From: Candidatus Aminicenantota bacterium
GTDB lineage: Bacteria; Acidobacteriota; Aminicenantia; Aminicenantales; Saccharicenantaceae
Assembly (NCBI GenBank): GCA_022867105.1
Contig: JALHVH010000313.1
Location: 1 to 11,631, forward strand
Direction: 5' to 3'
DNA: 11,631 nucleotides
Below the pieces are notes generated by a model that saw nothing but the letters and a program-made list of their open reading frames with translations, made no database searches and was not told the origin of the DNA. The translations under genes and the position numbers were made by a program. Below, piece by piece: positions 6,034 through 11,631 of the stretch (positions are counted from its first letter, which is position 1; each line of letters starts with the position of its first letter).

Positions 6034-6063
6034 TTGTTTGAAGCGGGGCGTTTGCTGTAAAAT
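6034..6063 (+). promoter_or_regulatory. Putative promoter of the gltX-glnS operon
   Basis: TTGTTT (6034-6039) and TAAAAT (6058-6063, 5 of 6 matches) are spaced 18 nt apart. The predicted start near 6070 gives a leader of about 77 nt before the gltX ATG. The -35 box is weak (only TTG agrees), so this is moderate evidence. Confidence 0.45.
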
Positions 6064-6069
6064 AAGGTG

Positions 6070-6094
6070 TCGACCGGCATAGGTCGAATGCCGG
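6070..6094 (+). promoter_or_regulatory. Two overlapping, mutually exclusive hairpins in the gltX leader
   Basis: Hairpin A is TCGACC (6070-6075) / GGTCGA (6082-6087). Hairpin B is CCGGCAT (6074-6080) / ATGCCGG (6088-6094) with a 7-nt loop. They share bases and cannot form together. They begin where the mRNA is predicted to start. There is no following U-tract, so transcription attenuation is not evident; effects on mRNA stability or a protein-binding switch are possible. Confidence 0.4.
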
Positions 6095-6146
6095 CCGAGG
6101 CCTTTGCGCCGCGGCTTCGATCATCTTGAACACGAAAGAGAAGGCC

Positions 6147-7430
6147 ATGGTCAGAGTGCGTTTTGCCCCGAGCCCGACGGGATCCCTGCATATCGGGAGC
6201 GCCCGGACGGCCATCTTCAACTGGCTTTACGCCAGGCACACAGGAGGCAAGTTCCTCCTCAGGATCGAGGACACGGACCTGAAGAGGTCCGAAACACGGT
6301 TTCTGGACGAGATCCTCGATGACCTCCGCTGGCTGGGCTTGGACTGGGACGAGGAGCCCATTTTCCAGAGCAAGCGTTTCGATGTCTATAGGGAAAAAGC
6401 GGAAGGGTTGCTGGCCGCGGGCAAGGCCTACAAGGAGGGAGAAGCCATCCTCTTCCGGGTGGAGCCGGGGCGGACGATCGAAGTCCACGACCTGGTCCAC
6501 GGCACGATCTCCTTCCAGACCGACACCATCAGGGACCAGGTCCTGGTCAAGTCCGACGGCTCGCCCGCTTACAACTTCTCGTGCGTCGTCGACGACTCCT
6601 TTCTCAGCGTCACCCACATCCTGCGGGGGGACGACCACGTCTCCAATACGCCGAAGCAGATCCTCTTCTACGAGGCCCTCGGCCTGATACTGCCCAAGTT
6701 CGGACACATGCCGCTCATCCTGGGTCCGGACGGAGCGAAACTCTCCAAAAGGCACCGCGGGGTTTCCGTCCGGGAATACCAGGCGGAGGGTTTCCTCCCC
6801 GAGGCGCTGGCGAACTACCTCATCCTGCTGGGCTGGACGCCAAAGGATGGGCGGGAGGTCATGCCCCTCGCCGATGCCGTGCGGGAATTCGAGATCACGG
6901 CCATGAACGACGTCCAGGCCAAATTCGACGTCCAGAAGCTCCGCTGGATCAATTCCGAATACATCATGGCCGCCCCCGGCGAGACGCTCCTGCCCCTGAT
7001 CAAGACGCATCTCCGGGACGCGAAATTCGATATTTCCGGAAAGGATGACTCCTACATCTCCAAAGTCTTGGAGCTTTACCGGGTGAGGATCAAAACGCTC
7101 GGCGAGTTCCCGGGGATGACGGACTTCTTTTTCAAAGACGATTATGCCCTGGAAGAAGAGGGCAGGAAGCGGATCGAGAAGGAGGAGGACCGCGCATCCC
7201 TGGAGGCGTTCGCCGCCCGGCTCGAGGCGCTCGAGGATTTCGGACACGACGCCATAGAAAGAGCCTGCCGTGAACTGGCGGAGGAGAAAGGGGTGAAGCC
7301 CGCCGTTCTCATCCACCCGGCCCGCGTCGCCGTCAGCGGGAAGACCAAGGGCGCCGGCCTCTTCGAGATGATGGAGGTCCTCGGCAAGGACGTCGTTTTG
7401 AAACGCATGAGGAGAGTGACCTATGGATGA
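6147..7430 (+). CDS. gltX: Glutamyl-tRNA synthetase (class I), internally shortened
   Basis: A 427-residue GluRS that charges tRNA-Glu in the cytoplasm. The ATG at 6147 begins MVRVRFAPSPTG, the usual N-terminus; a TTG at 6126 has no ribosome site. The Rossmann fold carries the HIGH-type motif LHIGSAR (14-20) and LLRIEDTD (37-44). AYNFSCVVDD (141-150) and LRGDDHVSNTPKQ (159-171) are standard, and KLSKR (198-202) is the KMSKS equivalent. The helical anticodon-binding region runs from about 250 to the end and closes with LGKDVVLKRMRRV. The oddity is after GKAY (92-95): the ~45-residue stretch that normally precedes the AIxFK motif, and carries the Cys/His zinc site in E. coli GluRS, is replaced by KEGE. 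This accounts for the short length against the usual 470-500. Core catalytic motifs are intact, so it is probably active. It overlaps glnS by 8 nt. Only a weak purine-rich site precedes the ATG. Confidence 0.93.
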   Translation: MVRVRFAPSPTGSLHIGSARTAIFNWLYARHTGGKFLLRIEDTDLKRSETRFLDEILDDLRWLGLDWDEEPIFQSKRFDVYREKAEGLLAAGKAYKEGEAILFRVEPGRTIEVHDLVHGTISFQTDTIRDQVLVKSDGSPAYNFSCVVDDSFLSVTHILRGDDHVSNTPKQILFYEALGLILPKFGHMPLILGPDGAKLSKRHRGVSVREYQAEGFLPEALANYLILLGWTPKDGREVMPLADAVREFEITAMNDVQAKFDVQKLRWINSEYIMAAPGETLLPLIKTHLRDAKFDISGKDDSYISKVLELYRVRIKTLGEFPGMTDFFFKDDYALEEEGRKRIEKEEDRASLEAFAARLEALEDFGHDAIERACRELAEEKGVKPAVLIHPARVAVSGKTKGAGLFEMMEVLGKDVVLKRMRRVTYG

Positions 7431-9126
7431 GACAGTCGGATCCAAGGCGAACTTCGTCAAGGAGATCATCGACGAGCACCTGAAAGCGGGGCGTTTCGGG
7501 ACGTGTAAGGTCCGCACCCGCTTCCCGCCGGAGCCGAACGGCTACCTCCATATCGGCCATGCCAAGTCCATCTGCCTCAACTTCGGGCTGGCCGCCGAGT
7601 ACGGCGGTCTATGCAACCTCCGTTTCGACGACACGAACCCCGAGACAGAAGAAGTCGAGTACGTCGATTCCATCAAGGAGGACGTGCGGTGGCTGGGGTT
7701 CGACTGGGAGGACCGGGAGTTCTTTGCTTCGGATTACTATGAGACGCTCTATGAGTACGCGATCGAGCTCATCCGGAAAGGCAAGGCTTACGTCTGCGAC
7801 CTGACGGTGGACCAGGTCCGGGAATACCGGGGGACGATCAACCGCCCCGGCAAGGAGAGCCCCTGGAGAAACCGGACCGTCGAAGAGAATTTGGACCTCT
7901 TCAAGCGCATGCGGGACGGCGAGTTCCCGGACGGATCAAGGACGCTCCGGGCCAGGATCGACATGACTCATCCGAATCTCCTCCTGCGCGATCCCCTGAT
8001 GTTCAGGATCCGCAGGGAGACGCATTACAGGAGGGGGGACGCCTGGTGCATCTACCCGACCTACGATTGGGCTCACGGCCAGTGCGACTCCATCGAGGGG
8101 ATCACCCACTCGATCTGCACGCTCGAGTTCGAGGTCCACAGGCCCCTCTACGATTGGTTCCTGGACCAGCTGGGAATCCACCATCCCCAGCAGATCGAAT
8201 TCGCCCGCCTCAACGTCAGCCACACGGTCCTCAGCAAGAGGAAGCTCTTGGAGCTCGTCGAACAGGGTTTCGTCAGCGGCTGGGACGACCCGCGCATGCC
8301 CACAATCTCCGGCCTCAGGCGGCGCGGCTATACGCCGGAGTCCATCCGGGCCTTCTGCGACCTCATCGGCGTCGCCAGGGCCAACAGCATCGTGGATGCA
8401 GGTGTTCTCGACAATTGCCTTCGCGGGGAGCTCAACCGGACGGCGCCGCGGGCCATGGCCGTCCTCCGGCCGCTCAAGGTCGTGGTCCTGAACTATCCCC
8501 CGGACAAGGTCGAGGAGTTCGATGTCATGATCAACCCCGAGGACCTGAGCCTAGGAACGCGCAAGGTCCCTTTCTCACGGGAGTTGTTCATCGAGCGGGA
8601 GGACTTCATGGAGGACCCGCCGAAGAAGTTCTACAGGCTCGCCCCCGGACGCGAAGTGAGATTGCGCTCCGCCTATTTCATCAAGTGCGAGGAGGTCGTC
8701 AAGGACCCGGCGACAGGCGAGATCGTGGAGCTGCGATGCACCTTCGATCCCGCGACGCGCGGCGGCGATTCCCCCGACGGCCGGAAGGTCAAGTCCACCC
8801 TGCACTGGGTCTCGGCCGCCCACGCCGTCGAAGCCGAAGTCCGTCTCCACGAGACGCTGTTCACGGTCCGCGACCCCGGCGACGTCCCTGAAGGCGTGGA
8901 CTACAAGACGAACCTGAATCCAGGCTCCCTGGAAGTCCTCAAAGGATGCCGGATGGAACCGGGCCTGAAGGACGCGAAGCCCGGCAGCCGTCATCAGTTC
9001 GAGAGGCTCGGCTACTTCTTCGCGGACCCCCTGGATTCCGCGCCCGGAAACCTCGTCTTCAACCGCACCGTCACTCTCCGCGACGAATGGGTGAAACTCT
9101 CCCGCTCCGGCAAGACAGGGGAGTGA
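7423..9126 (+). CDS. glnS: Glutaminyl-tRNA synthetase (class I)
   Basis: A 567-residue GlnRS (E. coli enzyme 554), attaching glutamine to tRNA-Gln in the cytoplasm. The ATG at 7423 lies inside the last codons of gltX (8-nt overlap) and has GAGGAG 8 nt upstream, which suggests translational coupling. The catalytic domain shows FPPEPNGYLHIGHAK (34-48) with the HIGH motif at 43-46, LRFDDTNPETE (66-76), the acceptor-binding segment RARIDMTHPNLLLRDP (176-191), YPTYDWAHGQCDSIEGITHS (211-230), and VLSKRK (269-274) as the KMSKS loop, followed by GWDDPRMPTI. The C-terminal half (about 345-560) is the two-barrel anticodon-binding region specific to GlnRS-type enzymes (e.g. RLAPGREVRLR, NPGSLEVLKGC, FERLGYFFADP). 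No truncation is visible. Its presence implies that direct charging, rather than only the GatCAB route, makes Gln-tRNA here, so the neighbouring GluRS should be the discriminating type. Confidence 0.97.
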   Translation: MDETVGSKANFVKEIIDEHLKAGRFGTCKVRTRFPPEPNGYLHIGHAKSICLNFGLAAEYGGLCNLRFDDTNPETEEVEYVDSIKEDVRWLGFDWEDREFFASDYYETLYEYAIELIRKGKAYVCDLTVDQVREYRGTINRPGKESPWRNRTVEENLDLFKRMRDGEFPDGSRTLRARIDMTHPNLLLRDPLMFRIRRETHYRRGDAWCIYPTYDWAHGQCDSIEGITHSICTLEFEVHRPLYDWFLDQLGIHHPQQIEFARLNVSHTVLSKRKLLELVEQGFVSGWDDPRMPTISGLRRRGYTPESIRAFCDLIGVARANSIVDAGVLDNCLRGELNRTAPRAMAVLRPLKVVVLNYPPDKVEEFDVMINPEDLSLGTRKVPFSRELFIEREDFMEDPPKKFYRLAPGREVRLRSAYFIKCEEVVKDPATGEIVELRCTFDPATRGGDSPDGRKVKSTLHWVSAAHAVEAEVRLHETLFTVRDPGDVPEGVDYKTNLNPGSLEVLKGCRMEPGLKDAKPGSRHQFERLGYFFADPLDSAPGNLVFNRTVTLRDEWVKLSRSGKTGE

Positions 9127-9167
9127 TCTCGCTTTTTTCGGGGGACCACCGGGTCCGCGCGTGGCGA

Positions 9168-10517
9168 CTATCCACCTGCGAAAACGTGTTCCAGGTATTT
9201 CTGCCCTTTGCCCATGGGATTCAAAGCCTCCCGGACCTGGACCCTCTCCTTGGCCTCGAGGAGATCGATGATCTCTCCGGTCGCTTCAGGATGGACGACC
9301 TCCACTTTGGGCTTGAAGATGTCCTGTTCGTTCACTTCCCGGACCACGGCGACCCGTCCATCGGTGAGCATGACGATGGTCCCGATCGGCCAAACGCCGA
9401 TGACCTGGAAGAACCTGTCGAGAAGGGCGGGGTCGAAGAGCTTCCCCTTTTCGAGGTTCATGATCTCATGGATCTTGTTGGGAGGGCAATCCGTTTTGTA
9501 GGACCTTTTCTGGGCCAGCGCGTCATAGACGTCGCATAAGGAGACGATGAGCGAGGCGACGTGGGGAGGACGCGGATAGGAGACTTTGGGATACCCTTTC
9601 CTGTCGAAACGGAGATGGTGCTCGAAGGCCACTACGGGCGGGAGGATCCCCAAAGTGTCTTGGTACCCCTGGAGGATCATCGACCCCAGAAGGGGGTGGC
9701 CCTTGATGCGGGCGAACTCGTCATCGGCCAGCTTTCCCTCTTTCTTGAGGATCTCCGAGGAAATGTGGAGCTTTCCCACATCATGGAAGAGTGCGGCAAT
9801 CCCCAGGTCCAGGACATCATCCTTTGCGAATCCCAGTTTCGACGCGAAAGACATCGAAAGGACGGAAACGTGCAGGAGATGGACGAAGGTGATCAGGTCC
9901 TTTTCCTTCACCGAAATGAGGTTCAGCAACTCCTGGTGCCTGCCCATGAAGTTTTCCATGACGCTGAGGATGTTAAAACGGAGGTCGAGGAAATCGACCT
10001 CTTCCTTGTTCAGAACGGCCGTCAGAGAGCGCGATGCGAATTCCAGGGAACCTTCATACCGGGCGTGACGCTCGCGGTCGGCGTCGCCCTTTGCCGGCCG
10101 TGCGGCCCCGGCCCTCAGTTTGCCGACATGGATGTTCTCGAGCCCCTGGAGCTCGTCCGTTTCCTGCGATTCGAGGGACCTTCTCTTCCCGGGCCGCGTG
10201 AGAAAGGTGATGAATGCGGACAGTTCATCGGGGCGCAGGCCCGGCCGAAAGATGATCCTGTTGATCCCGCATTCCTGGAGAAACTCGACAAGGGACTTCA
10301 GCCGCTGGCTCAGTTCGAAATAGATCTCATCCTCCCAAGCCAGCTCGCCCTCGATGATCCCCAGGATGATCTCCCTTTTCTCTCCGAGATGTTCGACGAG
10401 CCGCCGATAAAGCACATCAACGAATTCTTTGAACGTCGGATGGCCCTCGGAGTAGATCTTTCCCGCTTGGATGGCGTTCAGCAGGCCGATGAATACGTTC
10501 TTAACGTCCGTCTTCAT
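9168..10517 (-). CDS. HD-GYP-like metal-dependent phosphohydrolase with helical N-terminal domain
   Basis: A 449-residue protein. The ATG at 10517 has GGAG 7 nt upstream and overlaps the end of the preceding gene by 17 nt. Residues 1-110 form a helical/mixed domain (AIQAGKIYSEGHPTFKEF, GIIEGELAWEDE) seen next to HD domains in signalling proteins; 111-160 is a charged linker. The HD domain spans about 205-375: H213, H245-D246 (ALFHDVGKL), H274 (KGHP), H300-H301, D305, GYP at 308-310, and D329 in CDVYDALAQKRSYK. The C-terminal 375-420 (IGVWPIGTIVMLTDG) is the usual HD-GYP tail. The signature reads HHLRFDRKGYP where HHExxDGxGYP is normal, so Glu and Gly are replaced. HD-GYP proteins usually hydrolyse cyclic di-GMP; the metal-binding residues are mostly kept, but activity on that substrate is uncertain. 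No signal peptide or membrane segment is seen. It is the second gene of a pair with the HEAT-like protein. Confidence 0.85.
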   Translation of the reverse strand: MKTDVKNVFIGLLNAIQAGKIYSEGHPTFKEFVDVLYRRLVEHLGEKREIILGIIEGELAWEDEIYFELSQRLKSLVEFLQECGINRIIFRPGLRPDELSAFITFLTRPGKRRSLESQETDELQGLENIHVGKLRAGAARPAKGDADRERHARYEGSLEFASRSLTAVLNKEEVDFLDLRFNILSVMENFMGRHQELLNLISVKEKDLITFVHLLHVSVLSMSFASKLGFAKDDVLDLGIAALFHDVGKLHISSEILKKEGKLADDEFARIKGHPLLGSMILQGYQDTLGILPPVVAFEHHLRFDRKGYPKVSYPRPPHVASLIVSLCDVYDALAQKRSYKTDCPPNKIHEIMNLEKGKLFDPALLDRFFQVIGVWPIGTIVMLTDGRVAVVREVNEQDIFKPKVEVVHPEATGEIIDLLEAKERVQVREALNPMGKGQKYLEHVFAGG

Positions 10518-11631
10518 TCCACTTCTCCAGCACGCGACGGGCTTCCTTCCTCAGCGATCGGTTCCACCAGGACTTCCTCCGGCCAAGCCGTTCGAGATGT
10601 CCGGCCGCCTCGCGAAGTTCCTTGCTTTCCACGATCTGGATATGGGCTCTCAGCTTCTTGTTCAAGATGCCGTAGGGGGACTGGAACCTGAGGAAACGGT
10701 CGAGCGCTCTCTTCCGCGTCGTGTCGCGGCCCGTCAGGATGACGAGGGCCTCACTCTTGAGCGAGATCTTCGGGGACCTGAGGATAGGAAATAAAAAATC
10801 CTTGTCGATCTCAGACAGGCAATCCATGGCCCTGAGGACCTCCCCCCGGACGGACTCGTCTCCCACACTGTAGACGGCCTTGAGGACCGTTTGGGACAGG
10901 GACGAATCGATGGTCTTCGAAGCCGCGATGATCCGGTCGAGGAATGACCTGTCCTGCCGCTTTTCTTTCAGCCGGGATGTCAGGGCGTCCATTTTTTCTT
11001 TGAAGAACCGGTAATATGCCCGAAGGATGAACGGCGTGATCCTGCCTTCAGAGAAGATCTTCCCTAGATAGACATCGAGGCCAAGCCGGCTCTCCGACAG
11101 GCCCGAGATGAGCTGGTCGAAATAGGGGGAGACCCCCTCGTCGAGCACGGCTCTCTCGACGCATTCACCGACGACATCGTCGATTTTTTGGAGCGCCGGG
11201 TCCTTGGGGAAGGCCGACCGTTTGGACAGGAGGACTTCCTGGAGCGAACTCAGGAACTCGAAATCCCCGCGGTCGGCGATCTCATCCCACATCCCCAAGA
11301 CCCTTTCTATGGTGGCTGCCATCCGGCCCACATCCGTTTCGCGGGCCAGGACGTTCAGGAGGATGTAACGGTAGTTGACGGCCAGTTGTTCGTGATCGAA
11401 GGCGATCTTCTTGTCGAAGTGGATGTCCTTCAGAAGCGAGCTCAAGGTCTGCCTGTAGATCTCGGAGATGAATTGGCCGGACGTCCCCGAGAGGAGGGCC
11501 TTGACCTTCTCCTCGACCTCGGGCCGGCGGTTGAGGGGGTTGTCGGTCTGAAACAGCTGCTGGAGTGACGCCGAGATCCGCTTGTGCCGGTCCGTCTCGA
11601 GGAGTTTGGAGAAGATGCTGAAACTGAGGGA
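10501..11631 (-). CDS. HEAT-repeat-like helical protein, N-terminus beyond window edge
   Basis: The frame is open to the right edge, giving at least 376 residues; the TTG at 11445 is internal, as open frame with similar composition continues upstream of it. No enzyme motif was recognised. The sequence is almost wholly alpha-helical and charged. Residues about 230-376 (numbered from the window edge) have the alternating Leu/Ala helices of HEAT-type repeats, for example TVLKAVYSVGDESVRGEVLRA, FLFPILRSPKISLKSEALVIL and ELREAAGHLERLGRR. It ends with a basic stretch (RRKSWWNRSLRKEARRVLEKW). There is no sign of a membrane segment in the visible part. It overlaps the HD-GYP gene by 17 nt, so the two are surely co-transcribed and probably translationally coupled. 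A scaffold or partner for the HD-GYP protein is a reasonable inference, as HEAT and HD-GYP modules often sit together. The promoter lies outside the window. Confidence 0.7.
   Translation of the reverse strand, partial: SLSFSIFSKLLETDRHKRISASLQQLFQTDNPLNRRPEVEEKVKALLSGTSGQFISEIYRQTLSSLLKDIHFDKKIAFDHEQLAVNYRYILLNVLARETDVGRMAATIERVLGMWDEIADRGDFEFLSSLQEVLLSKRSAFPKDPALQKIDDVVGECVERAVLDEGVSPYFDQLISGLSESRLGLDVYLGKIFSEGRITPFILRAYYRFFKEKMDALTSRLKEKRQDRSFLDRIIAASKTIDSSLSQTVLKAVYSVGDESVRGEVLRAMDCLSEIDKDFLFPILRSPKISLKSEALVILTGRDTTRKRALDRFLRFQSPYGILNKKLRAHIQIVESKELREAAGHLERLGRRKSWWNRSLRKEARRVLEKWNEDGR

Larger units (their letters stand above)
5794..6146. other. Divergent intergenic region between the TPR-like gene and gltX
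   Basis: About 350 bp with no credible gene on either strand. It contains the weak TPR promoter on its left, two strong stem-loops (5946-5980 and 5988-6004), a putative gltX promoter (6034-6063) and overlapping leader hairpins (6070-6094). I looked for tRNA cloverleafs and for the T-box specifier/antiterminator signature (GGGTGGNACCGCG-like) and saw neither. Confidence 0.6.

Noticed and set aside
6126..6128. TTG as the gltX start
   Set aside because: No ribosome site upstream, and GluRS normally begins right at the VRFAPSPTG motif, which the ATG at 6147 gives.
5980..6146. T-box or other known riboswitch upstream of gltX
   Set aside because: No antiterminator consensus, specifier-loop arrangement or intrinsic terminator was found in the leader.
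5865..7517. 550-residue minus-strand frame across gltX
   Set aside because: Antisense to a complete GluRS; no recognisable domains.
9131..9156. Terminator between glnS and the HD-GYP gene
   Set aside because: GGACC (9143-9147) / GGTCC (9152-9156) forms a small hairpin, but the T6 run lies before it on the plus strand and reads as A6 on the minus strand, so it is in the wrong place for an intrinsic terminator in either direction. The only stem before the T-run (9099-9123) is 5 bp and 9 nt away.
9561..10691. 376-residue plus-strand frame across the HD-GYP and HEAT-like genes
   Set aside because: Shadow frame opposite coding sequence with conserved HD motifs; no motif of its own.

Overview
The window is GC-rich, densely coded chromosomal DNA from a Gram-negative-type bacterium. 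Three gene products carry export signals, several starts have AGGAGG-type ribosome sites, and there is a GlnRS gene next to a GluRS gene. The mix of a Tat-exported M24 peptidase, a secreted M20 amidohydrolase, prolyl oligopeptidase and HEAT/HD-GYP genes would fit Acidobacteriota or Candidatus Aminicenantes. That placement is an impression from protein style, not a demonstrated assignment. No phage, IS transposase, CRISPR array, rRNA or tRNA gene was seen.

Layout, left to right. (1) 2-1702 (+): a 5'-truncated prolyl oligopeptidase with an intact catalytic domain. (2) 1703-2023: a non-coding gap full of hairpins. It is bounded by a perfect 16-bp inverted repeat that contains the stop codons of both flanking convergent genes, so it looks like a small non-autonomous mobile element. 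(3) 2024-3547 (-): an exported M20 (AbgB-like) amidohydrolase. (4) 3548-3693: a compact divergent promoter region whose two -35 boxes lie 5 nt apart. (5) 3694-4968 (+): a Tat-exported M24 (Xaa-Pro/creatinase-type) metallopeptidase starting at TTG. (6) 5029-5793 (-): an exported TPR-like helical-repeat protein. (7) 5794-6146: an intergenic region with strong stem-loops and a putative promoter for the next operon. (8) 6147-7430 and 7423-9126 (+): gltX and glnS, overlapping by 8 nt. (9) 9168-10517 and 10501-11631 (-): an HD-GYP-like protein preceded by a HEAT-like helical protein, overlapping by 17 nt. The second gene runs off the right edge.

The left half reads as a peptide-scavenging neighbourhood: a proline-specific endopeptidase, an amidohydrolase and an aminopeptidase/dipeptidase-type enzyme, the last two exported and divergently transcribed from back-to-back promoters. 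The gltX-glnS pair is a housekeeping operon charging tRNA-Glu and tRNA-Gln. The HEAT/HD-GYP pair is probably a signalling unit.

The points most worth a second look are the inverted-repeat element that supplies both stop codons, a GluRS about 45 residues shorter than usual where the zinc-binding/acceptor-stem segment normally lies, two mutually exclusive hairpins at the predicted 5' end of the gltX mRNA, and an HD-GYP protein with an altered signature. I found no convincing undescribed multi-gene system.
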